Positions 1-7,260 of a DNA stretch of 14,741 nt are shown one piece after another. Source of the stretch: TMED27 sp964350435 (GTDB lineage Bacteria; Pseudomonadota; Alphaproteobacteria; Micavibrionales; Micavibrionaceae); contig CAYGJS010000043.1 of assembly GCA_964350435.1 (NCBI GenBank), positions 1-14,741 on the forward strand, in the 5' to 3' direction. Every line of letters begins with the position of its first letter. The first letter of the stretch is position 1. The notes beneath the pieces were generated by a model. It saw only the letters and a program-made list of their open reading frames with translations, ran no database searches and was not told where the DNA came from. The translations under genes were made by a program, and so were the position numbers.

Positions 1-252
1 ACTTGGGGGATTGTGGTGGGGGTTTTTCGTGTCTCCTCGGCGGGGGCGTTGGCGGCGGCGGCGATTGCGCCTTTGGCCACATTTCTTATATATGGGTCGA
101 TACCCGCCGGGATTGTGCTTTTGATTACATGTCTGATTTTCTGGCGGCATAAGGACAATATCAAACGCCTGATGGCGGGGACGGAGCCGAAGATCGGCGC
201 AAACAAAAACAAGGGAGATGAAAAACGCGAAGACACAAAGACGCAAAGCTGA
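1..252 (+). CDS. plsY: Glycerol-3-phosphate acyltransferase PlsY, C-terminal part (5' end outside window)
   Basis: The frame is open from the first base and ends at a TGA at 250-252, so only the last 83 or so residues are visible. PlsY is a membrane enzyme that transfers an acyl group from acyl-phosphate to glycerol-3-phosphate, the first step of phospholipid synthesis. The visible part has hydrophobic segments (around ALAAAAIAPLATFLIYG and IPAGIVLLITCLIFW) followed by HKDNIKRLMAGTEPKIG, which matches the conserved PlsY C-terminal signature (H-x-x-N-I-x-R-L-x-x-G-x-E). After this signature there is an extra charged tail of about 17 residues. Its last part (KREDTKTQS) is encoded by a repeat arm beginning near 223, so the repeat has probably altered the original C terminus. 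It lies directly upstream of dprA, a common alphaproteobacterial order. Confidence 0.9.
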   Translation, partial: TWGIVVGVFRVSSAGALAAAAIAPLATFLIYGSIPAGIVLLITCLIFWRHKDNIKRLMAGTEPKIGANKNKGDEKREDTKTQS

Positions 253-368
253 TTGAGTTTTTATCTCGTTTTATGCTTTCGTCATCTCTATTGAATCAAG
301 CCTTGATTTTGAAATGCCTGCGGCGCCTTAAAACGCTGTGCGCTTTGCGCCTTAGAGGCTTTGCGTTT
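223..368. repeat. Inverted repeat pair (GCAAAG family) between plsY and dprA
   Basis: The left arm at 223-249 (AAACGCGAAG then ACACAAAGACGCAAAGC) matches the reverse complement of the right arm at 342-368 at most of its 27 positions. Each arm is built from short A/G-rich units of about 9 bases ending in AAAG or AAGG. The left arm overlaps the last codons and stop of plsY. The right arm ends 8 bases before the dprA ATG. Between the arms is a 92-base non-coding spacer that contains a 7+1+7 palindrome at 294-308 (AATCAAG-C-CTTGATT). The unit design resembles the CACTAAG repeats at 1546-2030 and 4649-4722, but the sequence differs. Confidence 0.6.
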
Positions 369-376
369 GGAACACG

Positions 377-1516
377 ATGCTAGACTATAAAACACAGAAT
401 TATCCGTTATCTGATACCGAGAAGCTCAACTGGCTGCGCCTGAGCCGCACGGAGAATGTCGGGCCGATTACGTTTTTTCAACTGCTTGAACGCTTTGGAT
501 CGGCGGAGAATGCGCTGGCGGCTTTGCCGGATTTGGCGGCGCGGGGCGGGCGAAAGAAACCGCTTAAGGCTCCGCCTGAAAGCGACATTCATAAAGAATA
601 TGCGGCTTTGCTAAAGCTCGGCGGGGGCATTGTCACCGCCGCCTGCCCTGAATATCCGCTGGCGCTCGGCGCGACGCCTGACCCTGCGCCTGTGCTGTCT
701 TATTTCGGCGATATCACAATCGCGAATAAAAACTGCATCGCGATTGTCGGGGCGCGCAATGCCTCGCTGAACGGGCGGAAATTTGCGGAAAAACTGGCGC
801 GGGACTTGGGCGAGCGGCAGCAGATGGTTGTTTCGGGGCTGGCGCGCGGGATTGATACGGCGGCGCATATGGGGTCGCTGGAAAGTGGCACAATCGCGGT
901 TGTTGCGGGCGGGATTGATGTGATTTACCCCGAAGAGAACACGAAATTGTTTCACGAAATTCGGGAGCGTGGCCTCGTGCTGGCGGAAAGTCCGCTCGGC
1001 ATGCAGCCGATTGCGCGGCATTTCCCGAAGCGCAACCGCATTGTGTCGGGGCTGTCAAAAGCTTGCGTGGTCGTTGAGGCTACGCTGAAATCCGGTTCGC
1101 TTATTACCGCCCGTATGGCGGGGGAGCAAGGCCGCGACGTGATGGCGGTGCCGGGGCATCCGCTTGATCCGCGCGCGGCGGGGCCAAACCATTTGATCCG
1201 CGAAGGCGCGACACTTATCCGCAGCGCGGATGATATTTTAGAGATACTCACCAGCTTCACAGGCAACACTTTGCGAGAGAACTTGCGGGTTTCAAGCGGG
1301 TTTACCTCTATGCCTGCCAATGATGCCGATGTGCCGCAAAATGCGCATGAGACCGTGCTTGAAAATTTATCTTTTACGGCGATCACGGTTGACGAACTGA
1401 TACGATCCTGTCATTTAACGATTCCAGTGGTTCAGACGGTTTTGCTTGAATTGGAGCTGGCTGGCCGTGTGAAAAGAGAAGCTGGAGGCCGCGTGGCCCT
1501 AGTTTCAGAAGAATGA
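377..1516 (+). CDS. dprA: DNA processing protein DprA (Smf)
   Basis: DprA binds incoming single-stranded DNA during natural transformation and loads RecA; it is widespread even where competence is unproven. The 379-residue product has the family layout. An N-terminal helical, SAM-like region (about residues 1-75) contains LRLSRTENVGPITFFQLLER. The Rossmann-like DprA domain (about 90-290) has GARNASLNGRKFA near residue 125, SGLARGIDTAAH near 152, AVVAGGIDVIYPEEN, FPKRNRIVSGL, SGSLITARMAGEQGRDV and PGHPLDPRAAGPNHLI near 258. A C-terminal winged-helix region (about 315-379) corresponds to the DprA/DML1-like domain. The length is normal for the family. The ATG has no clear Shine-Dalgarno sequence and sits 8 bases after a repeat arm, so the repeat may have replaced the native leader. 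No frameshift is seen. Confidence 0.96.
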   Translation: MLDYKTQNYPLSDTEKLNWLRLSRTENVGPITFFQLLERFGSAENALAALPDLAARGGRKKPLKAPPESDIHKEYAALLKLGGGIVTAACPEYPLALGATPDPAPVLSYFGDITIANKNCIAIVGARNASLNGRKFAEKLARDLGERQQMVVSGLARGIDTAAHMGSLESGTIAVVAGGIDVIYPEENTKLFHEIRERGLVLAESPLGMQPIARHFPKRNRIVSGLSKACVVVEATLKSGSLITARMAGEQGRDVMAVPGHPLDPRAAGPNHLIREGATLIRSADDILEILTSFTGNTLRENLRVSSGFTSMPANDADVPQNAHETVLENLSFTAITVDELIRSCHLTIPVVQTVLLELELAGRVKREAGGRVALVSEE

Positions 1517-1545
1517 TTTTACGCGGAGATGCGGGGTATCGGAGA

Positions 1546-2030
1546 TTTTTTTAACCACTAAGGGCACTAAGAGACACTAAGATTTTATGAATGTTATCAA
1601 GGCCAAGCTGAATGAAAAAGAACGCGTTATCGTCGATCAAGGGTTTGAGGAGAATCATCGTGATCATGGCATTGCAAATGAAGAAAATAAATATTTGAGT
1701 GCCTCAATTTATGAAGGAGATGTTTTAATCGGCGCGGTGGAAGCTTGGATTTATCATGATTGGCTATATATCTCAGACCTATGGGTTCGAAAAAAATCTA
1801 GGAAGCAAGGATTAGGCACAAAGCTCATACAGGCCATTGAAGACGAAGCAAAGATTTTGAAAGTTAATAAAGCGCATTTATGGACAGCGTCTTATGAAGC
1901 CGAGCAGTTTTATCTCAAAAATGGGTATGTTTGCTGTCTTAGATTGGAAGATAAGCCCAAAGGACATGAAAGAATTATGCTCAAAAAGAGTTTGTAACTT
2001 ATTTGATCTTAGTGTCTTAGTGGTAAAAAA
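1546..2030. mobile_element. Candidate repeat-bounded cassette carrying a GNAT gene
   Basis: The left arm (1546-1585) is a T-run, then AACCACTAAGG, GCACTAAGAG and ACACTAAGAT. The right arm (about 2006-2030) is the inverted form, ATCTTAGTGTCTTAGTGG followed by TAAAAAA, and has one unit fewer. The arms tightly enclose a single gene: its ATG is 2 bases after the left arm and its stop is about 8 bases before the right arm. A second copy at 4649-4722 has the same asymmetric design (three units left, two units right) in the same orientation with no gene between the arms. No transposase is present. Calling this a mobile unit is inference from the filled/empty pair and from the AT-rich composition of the cargo. 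Confidence 0.45.
1587..1997 (+). CDS. GNAT-family N-acetyltransferase
   Basis: This 136-residue protein is a probable acetyl-CoA-dependent N-acetyltransferase whose substrate cannot be deduced. It shows the GNAT fold signatures. Strand 4 and motif A run as DWLYISDLWVRKKSRKQGLG, with the pyrophosphate-binding loop R72-K-Q-G-L-G77, followed by helix TKLIQAIEDEA. Motif B has the AEQFYLKNGYV pattern near residues 105-115. The length suits a minimal single-domain GNAT. The gene is visibly richer in A/T than dprA and topA on either side and uses many AAA, ATT and TTA codons, which suggests separate acquisition. The start is preceded by repeat sequence rather than a good Shine-Dalgarno. It interrupts the usual dprA-topA adjacency. 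It could modify a small metabolite, an antibiotic or a protein N terminus; the sequence does not decide. Confidence 0.85.
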   Translation: MNVIKAKLNEKERVIVDQGFEENHRDHGIANEENKYLSASIYEGDVLIGAVEAWIYHDWLYISDLWVRKKSRKQGLGTKLIQAIEDEAKILKVNKAHLWTASYEAEQFYLKNGYVCCLRLEDKPKGHERIMLKKSL

Positions 2031-2076
2031 TTAGAAAAGATACCGGTTTCACCGGTTTTATATTTTAAGGACTTTT

Positions 2077-4653
2077 ATGAGCAGTAATCTCGTCATAGTA
2101 GAATCCCCCGCAAAAGCGAAGACGATCGGGAAATATTTAGGTTCCGATTACGAGGTTTTGGCCTCGTTCGGGCATGTGCGAGATTTGGTCAATAAAGACG
2201 GCTCTGTGCTTCCCGATGAAGATTTTGCGATGAAGTGGGAGTTGGGCGAGCGTTCCGCCAAGCATGTTGGCGATATCAAACGCGCGGTGAAAAATGCCGA
2301 TGCTATATGGCTTGCGCCTGACCCGGACAGGGAAGGGGAAGCGATTGCGTGGCATATTCAGGAGATTTTGGGGGAGGGAGATTTGCTGAAGGGCAAGACA
2401 GTTCACCGCGTGACCTTTAACCAGATCACCAAAGCCGCTGTGCAAGAGGCGTTTCAGAATGCACGTCAAGTTGACCAACCCTTGGTCGAGGCGTATCTGG
2501 CGCGCAGGGCATTGGATTATCTTGTGGGGTTTAACCTTTCGCCCGTATTGTGGCGGAAACTTCCCGGCTCCCGTTCTGCGGGGCGGGTGCAATCGGTTGC
2601 GCTGCGTTTGATTTGCGAGCGCGAAGCCGAGATCGAGGTGTTCAGGGCGCAAGAATACTGGTCGATCGAAACCAAATTGCATACGGCGGAGGGCGTTCCG
2701 TTTATGGCGCGCCTTACTCATTTGGCGGGTAATAAGCTGGATAAAATGGATATCGGCAGCGAGACCGACGCGAAAAAGGCCGCGGCGCGGATACAAACCA
2801 AGACTTTATCGGTTCAGAAAATCGAGCGCAAAGAAGTACGCCGCAATCCTTCGGCGCCGTTTATTACCTCTTCTTTGCAAATGGAAGCATCAAGGAAACT
2901 CGGGATGAGTGCCTCGCAGACGATGAGATGCGCGCAGAGCCTTTATGAGGCCGGTTTTATTACCTATATGCGTACCGATGGGACGACGCTTTCTCCCGAA
3001 GCCGTAGCGCAGGCGCGGGACGTGATCAAAAAAGAATATGGCGATCAATATTTGCCCGATGCGCCGCGTTTGTTTAAATCGAAAGCCAAGAACGCGCAGG
3101 AAGCACATGAAGCGATTCGTCCGACTGATCTTTCGGTTATTCCGGGCAAGAACGGCGCGCCGATGGGTGATGAGAAAGAACGCCGGCTATATGAGCTGAT
3201 CTGGAAGCGGACAATGGCCTCGCAGATGGAAAACGCGATTATGGATCAGGTGAAGGTCGATATATCCGATGGCACGGATGATGTGATTTTGCGGGCGAAT
3301 GGCTCGGTTGTAAAATTTGATGGTTTCCTGACGCTGTATCAGGAAAGCACGGATAAGGACGATGACGAAAATAGCGACAATGACGCTGAAAAAGACGATG
3401 ACAAAGACCGCCGCTTGCCGCCGATGAGCGAGGGTGAGAAAACCAAGCTGACCGATGTGATGCCCAGCCAGCATTTCACACAGCCGCCGCCGCGCTATTC
3501 CGAAGCGACGCTTGTCAAGGCGCTGGAAGAAATGGGGATTGGCCGCCCGTCGACCTATGCGTCCATCATGCAGGTCTTGCGGGATCGTAACTATGTGGAA
3601 ATGCAAGCGCGCCGCTTTGTGCCGCAAGATCGGGGCCGCGTTGTTACGACTTTCCTTGCCAAGTTCTTCACAAAATATGTGGACTATGATTTTACCGCCA
3701 ATCTGGAAGAAGAGCTGGACGCCATTGCCGGCGGGCATGTGAACTGGACGGAAATGCTGCGCCAGTTCTGGGGGGATTTTATCGCTGCGGTGGATGAGGC
3801 CAAGGGACTGACGATCACGGAAGTGATCGATTATCTAGACGCCGATTTGGGGCCGCATTTCTTCCCCGAAGGGGATGAAAGCCGCAAATGCGAAGCCTGT
3901 AAGACCACACATGGAAATGGACGTTTGGGTCTGAAGCTTGGGAAATTCGGCGCGTTTATTGGCTGTTCGAATTATCCTGAGTGTAAATTCACCAAGCCTC
4001 TGGTTGTGCCGGATGGCGATGAAGACGGCGGTATGGCGTCTTTGGCGAATGAGCCGAAGATTCTGGGCGAAGAGCCGGGAACTGGCCGCAGTGTATCGCT
4101 CCGCCGCGGTCCATACGGTCCTTATGTGCAGATCGATCCTGCGCCTGAAAGCCAGCCTGATTACACGCAATATGACGCCGCAATCAAGAATTGGGAACAG
4201 GCCAAAGCCACTGCAAAAGAAGCAGGCAAGAAAGCGCCGCCAAAACCGAAAAAGCCAGTGGCGGATAAACCGAAGCGTCAAGGCCTGCCGCAAGGCATGA
4301 GGGTCGAGGATGTGGCTCTAGAGGCGGCATTGTCGCTCTTGGCATTGCCTCGTGATGTTGGGCTGCATCCTGAGAGTGGAAAAATGATTAAAGCGGGTAT
4401 CGGACGTTTCGGCCCGTTTGTGCAGCATGATGGAAAATATGCCTCTATCCCTAAAGATGAGGATGTGATGAGCATCGGCATGAACCGCGCGGTGGACTTG
4501 ATTGCCAAGAAAATCGAGCGTGACGCGGCCAAAGACGCCGCCCGCGCCGCCAAAGGCGAGAGCGCGCCAGCGAAGAAGAAAGCCTCGCCGAAGAAAAAGG
4601 CGGCGGCAAAGAAAAAGAAGCAGCCTTCCAAAAAATCAGCTAAAACAATTTAA
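2077..4653 (+). CDS. topA: DNA topoisomerase I (type IA)
   Basis: Topoisomerase I relaxes negative supercoils by nicking one DNA strand through a 5'-phosphotyrosine. The 858-residue product opens with SNLVIVESPAKAKTIGKYLG, the Toprim start. It has the Toprim acidic motif D82-P-D-R-E-G and the active-site segment FITYMRTDGT with catalytic Tyr297. HEAIRPTD follows in the type IA core. A very acidic stretch rich in D and E (about residues 424-445) is an insertion in the core. A single four-cysteine zinc ribbon (C605, C608, C630, C636) precedes Topo_C-type glycine/proline repeats such as GPYGPYVQ and GRFGPFVQHDGKYASI. The tail after residue 830 is lysine/alanine-rich and suits non-specific DNA binding. 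AAGGA at 2067-2071 supports the ATG. The TAA stop is formed by the start of the downstream repeat, so the final codons may be repeat-derived. Confidence 0.97.
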   Translation: MSSNLVIVESPAKAKTIGKYLGSDYEVLASFGHVRDLVNKDGSVLPDEDFAMKWELGERSAKHVGDIKRAVKNADAIWLAPDPDREGEAIAWHIQEILGEGDLLKGKTVHRVTFNQITKAAVQEAFQNARQVDQPLVEAYLARRALDYLVGFNLSPVLWRKLPGSRSAGRVQSVALRLICEREAEIEVFRAQEYWSIETKLHTAEGVPFMARLTHLAGNKLDKMDIGSETDAKKAAARIQTKTLSVQKIERKEVRRNPSAPFITSSLQMEASRKLGMSASQTMRCAQSLYEAGFITYMRTDGTTLSPEAVAQARDVIKKEYGDQYLPDAPRLFKSKAKNAQEAHEAIRPTDLSVIPGKNGAPMGDEKERRLYELIWKRTMASQMENAIMDQVKVDISDGTDDVILRANGSVVKFDGFLTLYQESTDKDDDENSDNDAEKDDDKDRRLPPMSEGEKTKLTDVMPSQHFTQPPPRYSEATLVKALEEMGIGRPSTYASIMQVLRDRNYVEMQARRFVPQDRGRVVTTFLAKFFTKYVDYDFTANLEEELDAIAGGHVNWTEMLRQFWGDFIAAVDEAKGLTITEVIDYLDADLGPHFFPEGDESRKCEACKTTHGNGRLGLKLGKFGAFIGCSNYPECKFTKPLVVPDGDEDGGMASLANEPKILGEEPGTGRSVSLRRGPYGPYVQIDPAPESQPDYTQYDAAIKNWEQAKATAKEAGKKAPPKPKKPVADKPKRQGLPQGMRVEDVALEAALSLLALPRDVGLHPESGKMIKAGIGRFGPFVQHDGKYASIPKDEDVMSIGMNRAVDLIAKKIERDAAKDAARAAKGESAPAKKKASPKKKAAAKKKKQPSKKSAKTI

Positions 4654-4722
4654 CCACTAAGGGCACTAAGAAAGACTAAGATTTAAAAATATATTTTTCT
4701 TAGTGTCTTAGTGGTAAAAAAA
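4649..4722. repeat. Inverted CACTAAG repeat pair without cargo, between topA and rnr
   Basis: The left arm (4649-4684) reads TTTAACCACTAAGG, GCACTAAGAA, AGACTAAGAT. The right arm (about 4690-4722) is its inverted counterpart with one unit fewer, ending CTTAGTGTCTTAGTGG and an A-run. The two arms are separated only by a short A/T spacer, so an RNA copy would fold into one long hairpin. The element supplies the topA stop codon (TAA at 4651-4653) and the whole region just upstream of the rnr start. Its unit order matches the arms around the GNAT gene at 1546-2030. Confidence 0.75.
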
Positions 4723-7098
4723 ATGACAATTAAACCATCCGATATTTTATCCCTCCTTCACGAGCATTCAGAGCCGTTGAATAAACGCGATATCGCCAAG
4801 GCCTTTGGTATCAAAGGCGGGGAGGACCGCGTCGCGATGAAACAGATCCTGCGCAAACTCGAGAAGGAAGGCGCTATCGAGAAGATGAAGGGCGGCGCAT
4901 ATGGCGTGCCGGAGAGCATGCCGAGCGTCGGCGTTGTGGTGGTGACCAACATCTCGGTGGATGGGGAGATGTATGCCGCGCCCGAGGAGTGGCAGGAAAA
5001 TTCGCAAGGCGCGCCGCCGAAAATCGAGATCATGCCCGATAAGAAGAATTTTGCGAAGTTGAAGGAAGGAAGCCGCGCGCTGGTTCGGTTTTCGCGGGTG
5101 GACGCAAATGAATATGAGGCGATTGTTATCAAGGCTCTGGATGAGCAGCGAACAAACCGCGTTTTGGGAATGATCCGTTACAACAAACATGGCCCCCTGC
5201 TCGCGCCTACCGATAAAAAATCGCGCATGGAATATGCCATTAACCCTGTTGATCTTAACGGGGCGAAAGAGGGTGATCTGGCGCTCGGCGAGGTCCTGCC
5301 CTCCAGCGGTTTAAAACTTAAAAAGGTCAAAATTGTCGAGGTTTTAGGCAAGCAGGGCGACCCGAAAGCGATCAGCCTGATTTCAATGTATGAGAACGGG
5401 CTGTCCGAAGACTGGCCTTCGGCGGTTATTGCCGAGAGTGAGGGGCTGAAAGTGCCTGACCTTAAGGGGCGCGATGATTTGCGAGATATTCCGCTGGTGA
5501 CGATTGACGGGGCGGATGCGCGGGATTTTGATGATGCGGTATTTGCGGAAAAGCTTGATGATGGGGGCTTTCATTTAATCGTCGCGATTGCCGATGTCGC
5601 GCATTATGTGCGCCCGGGCAGTGAGCTGGACATCGAGGCCAAGCGGCGCGGGAATTCGACCTATTTCCCTGATCGGGTTGTGCCGATGCTGCCGGAGGCT
5701 TTGTCGAATGATCTTTGCTCTTTGCGCCCGAAAGAGCCGCGCGCGTGTATGGCGGTGCATATGTATATCGATGCGCACGGGAATATGAAGAAATACAAAT
5801 TCGTGCGCGGGTTGATGCGCTCTGCTGCGCGGATGACGTATGAGCAGGTGCAAGCCTTTTATGATTTTAACACAAGCGAAGCATCCTCGCGCAAGCGGGG
5901 ATCTGATCCCGTGTTTAAAGAGATCCCCGAGCAAGTCGGGGATGCTGTAATGTACCTGTATGAAGCCTATGCGGTTCTTGATGAAGCGCGGCAAAAACGC
6001 GGCGCGCTTGATCTGGATTTGCCGGAAAAGCAAATCATGATTAACGAGAAGAACGAGATGACGGGGGTGCGTATACGCGACCGTTTGAATTCACACAAGC
6101 TGATTGAAGAATTTATGATTTTGGCGAATGTGGCGGCGGCCAGCGCGCTCGAGGACAAACGCGATCCCAAGAGCTTCCCGTGTGTTTATCGTGTTCATGA
6201 TCAACCTAAGGCGGATAAGCTCGATAGCGTGCGGGAGTTTGTCGAAAGCTTCGGGTTGTCGCTTCCCAAAGGCCAAGTGACCAAGCCTTCGCAAATTAAC
6301 GGGATTTTGCGCCAAGCGGCGAAACTGCCTTACTCGCATTTGATTTCCACCGTGATTTTGCGCTGTCAGAATCAGGCGGTATATGCGGCCAGTAACCTTG
6401 GGCATTTTGGGTTGGCTCTTCCGAAATACGCGCATTTTACCTCGCCTATTCGGCGGTATGCGGATTTGCTCGTGCATCGCTCGCTTATCAGTGCTTACGG
6501 CCTTGGCAAAGGTGGGATATCGGACGGCGAGATTGCCTCTATCGACGAGATTTGCGAGCATATCTCCACCACGGAGCGCGCCTCTATGGTGGCGGAGCGC
6601 AGCGCCACGGATCGCTTCACGGCGGCGTTTTTATCAACGCAGATCGGCGCGGTGTTTCAGGGCAAGATCAGCGGCGTGACTCGCTTTGGTTTGTTTGTGA
6701 CGTTGGATGAAAGCGGCGCGGACGGGATTGTGCCGATGAAATCCATGGGTGATGATTTTTATATCCATGACGAGCAGCAGCATGCGCTGATCGGGCGTAA
6801 AAAACGACGGGTTTTTAGACTTGGCGCGTCGGTGAGCGTGAAACTGGCCGAGGCTGACGGGCTGACGGGTTCGACTGTATTGCATCTTACAGGCGAGAGT
6901 TTAAACGGTGCGGATATTGAAGGGGCGGTGTTTAAGAAAAGCCGTCCCCCCTCGGAAAACCGCCCTGCAGGCCCCAGAAGCGGGCCTAAAGGCGGCTTTA
7001 GGAGCGGCAAAAAGGATGCAAAACAAGATAGCGAGAAGCCGCCCTTTAAGAAAAAAAAGAAGACCACCCCGAAACATAAGCGGAAAACGCCCAAATAA
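4723..7098 (+). CDS. rnr: Ribonuclease R (3'-5' exoribonuclease, RNase II/RNB family)
   Basis: RNase R degrades structured RNA processively from the 3' end and takes part in rRNA, mRNA and tmRNA-linked quality control. From the ATG at 4723 it has 791 residues. A winged-helix N-terminal region (about 1-65) is followed by cold-shock-like OB domains and then the RNB catalytic domain with IDGADARDFDDAV (metal-binding Asp262, 268, 270 and 271). The conserved HFTSPIRRYADLLVHR lies near residue 570. An S1 domain (about 640-720) starts GKISGVTRFGLFVTL, and the tail is strongly basic, rich in lysine. An in-frame GTG at 4711 would add MVKK but lies inside the repeat arm, so I prefer the ATG; neither has a convincing Shine-Dalgarno. 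Residues about 387-408 are encoded by a palindromic element (5881-5945), between the TYEQVQ helix and LYEAYAVL, a region that tolerates length variation in the family. Confidence 0.96.
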   Translation: MTIKPSDILSLLHEHSEPLNKRDIAKAFGIKGGEDRVAMKQILRKLEKEGAIEKMKGGAYGVPESMPSVGVVVVTNISVDGEMYAAPEEWQENSQGAPPKIEIMPDKKNFAKLKEGSRALVRFSRVDANEYEAIVIKALDEQRTNRVLGMIRYNKHGPLLAPTDKKSRMEYAINPVDLNGAKEGDLALGEVLPSSGLKLKKVKIVEVLGKQGDPKAISLISMYENGLSEDWPSAVIAESEGLKVPDLKGRDDLRDIPLVTIDGADARDFDDAVFAEKLDDGGFHLIVAIADVAHYVRPGSELDIEAKRRGNSTYFPDRVVPMLPEALSNDLCSLRPKEPRACMAVHMYIDAHGNMKKYKFVRGLMRSAARMTYEQVQAFYDFNTSEASSRKRGSDPVFKEIPEQVGDAVMYLYEAYAVLDEARQKRGALDLDLPEKQIMINEKNEMTGVRIRDRLNSHKLIEEFMILANVAAASALEDKRDPKSFPCVYRVHDQPKADKLDSVREFVESFGLSLPKGQVTKPSQINGILRQAAKLPYSHLISTVILRCQNQAVYAASNLGHFGLALPKYAHFTSPIRRYADLLVHRSLISAYGLGKGGISDGEIASIDEICEHISTTERASMVAERSATDRFTAAFLSTQIGAVFQGKISGVTRFGLFVTLDESGADGIVPMKSMGDDFYIHDEQQHALIGRKKRRVFRLGASVSVKLAEADGLTGSTVLHLTGESLNGADIEGAVFKKSRPPSENRPAGPRSGPKGGFRSGKKDAKQDSEKPPFKKKKKTTPKHKRKTPK
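5881..5945. repeat. Palindromic repeat element inserted in frame within rnr
   Basis: The outer arms 5881-5904 and 5921-5945 are imperfect reverse complements. Both begin or end with GCATCC and both carry CGGGGATCT next to the centre, where 5896-5904 and 5921-5929 pair perfectly over 9 bases. Each arm also folds on itself: CCTCGC-GCAA-GCGGGG on the left, and TCCCCGA-GCAAG-TCGGGGA (5924-5942) on the right. This nested layout is typical of intergenic palindromic repeats built on CATCCCCG...CGGGGATC. Here the element is read as protein (A387 to about A408) without breaking the frame. Confidence 0.6.
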
Positions 7099-7105
7099 TA
7101 ATATG

Positions 7106-7180
7106 TCATACTGAAGCGCTGGCGCTGAAGGATCTTATTTGGGGCATAAGATTCTTCAGGGCTAAAGCCCTTCAGAATGA
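7106..7180. repeat. Nested palindromic intergenic repeat downstream of rnr
   Basis: The left arm 7106-7138 (TCATACTGAAG, AGCGCTGGCGCT, GAAGGATCTTAT) is an inverted match to the right arm 7145-7180 (CATAAGATTCTTCAGGG ... CCCTTCAGAATGA). Inside each arm is a further small palindrome with a different sequence but the same shape: AGCGC-TG-GCGCT on the left and AGGGCT-AA-AGCCCT on the right. The structure is kept although the bases differ, which fits a folded repeat family. It begins 8 bases after the rnr stop and may end or stabilise the rnr transcript. It lacks an immediate T-run, so I do not call it a terminator. Confidence 0.6.
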
Positions 7181-7199
7181 AAAACGGGGATTTTGTTGC

Positions 7200-7228
7200 T
7201 TGACATTTTTTTAGGAGTAGCGCATAAA
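7200..7228 (+). promoter_or_regulatory. Likely sigma70-type promoter of rpmG
   Basis: A perfect TTGACA at 7200-7205 is followed after 17 bases by CATAAA at 7223-7228, a fair -10 match. It lies 32 bases before the rpmG start, downstream of the palindromic repeat. The spacing and the perfect -35 make it a good candidate; transcription start is not known. Confidence 0.55.
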
Positions 7229-7260
7229 CGCGCCTTAATACAGAATTTTAGGAGTTGACG

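Noticed and set aside
2137..2796. Long antisense frame of 219 codons opposite topA
   Set aside because: It is a shadow of the topA codon pattern, rich in Arg, His and Leu, with no domain signature. Similar antisense frames opposite dprA, rnr and pleD were rejected for the same reason.
4711..4722. GTG at 4711 as the rnr start
   Set aside because: It lies inside the repeat arm and adds only MVKK before the ATG at 4723, with no ribosome site of its own.
4649..4722. topA-rnr palindrome as an intrinsic terminator
   Set aside because: The stem is A/T-rich and is followed by an A-run rather than a T-run on the plus strand.
1546..4722. CRISPR array from the CACTAAG repeats
   Set aside because: The units are about 9-10 bases, adjacent to each other with no spacers, and occur as inverted pairs; no cas gene is present.
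1546..4722. Composite transposon bounded by the two CACTAAG elements, with topA inside
   Set aside because: topA is a core gene in its usual alphaproteobacterial neighbourhood, both elements have the same orientation, and no transposase is present.
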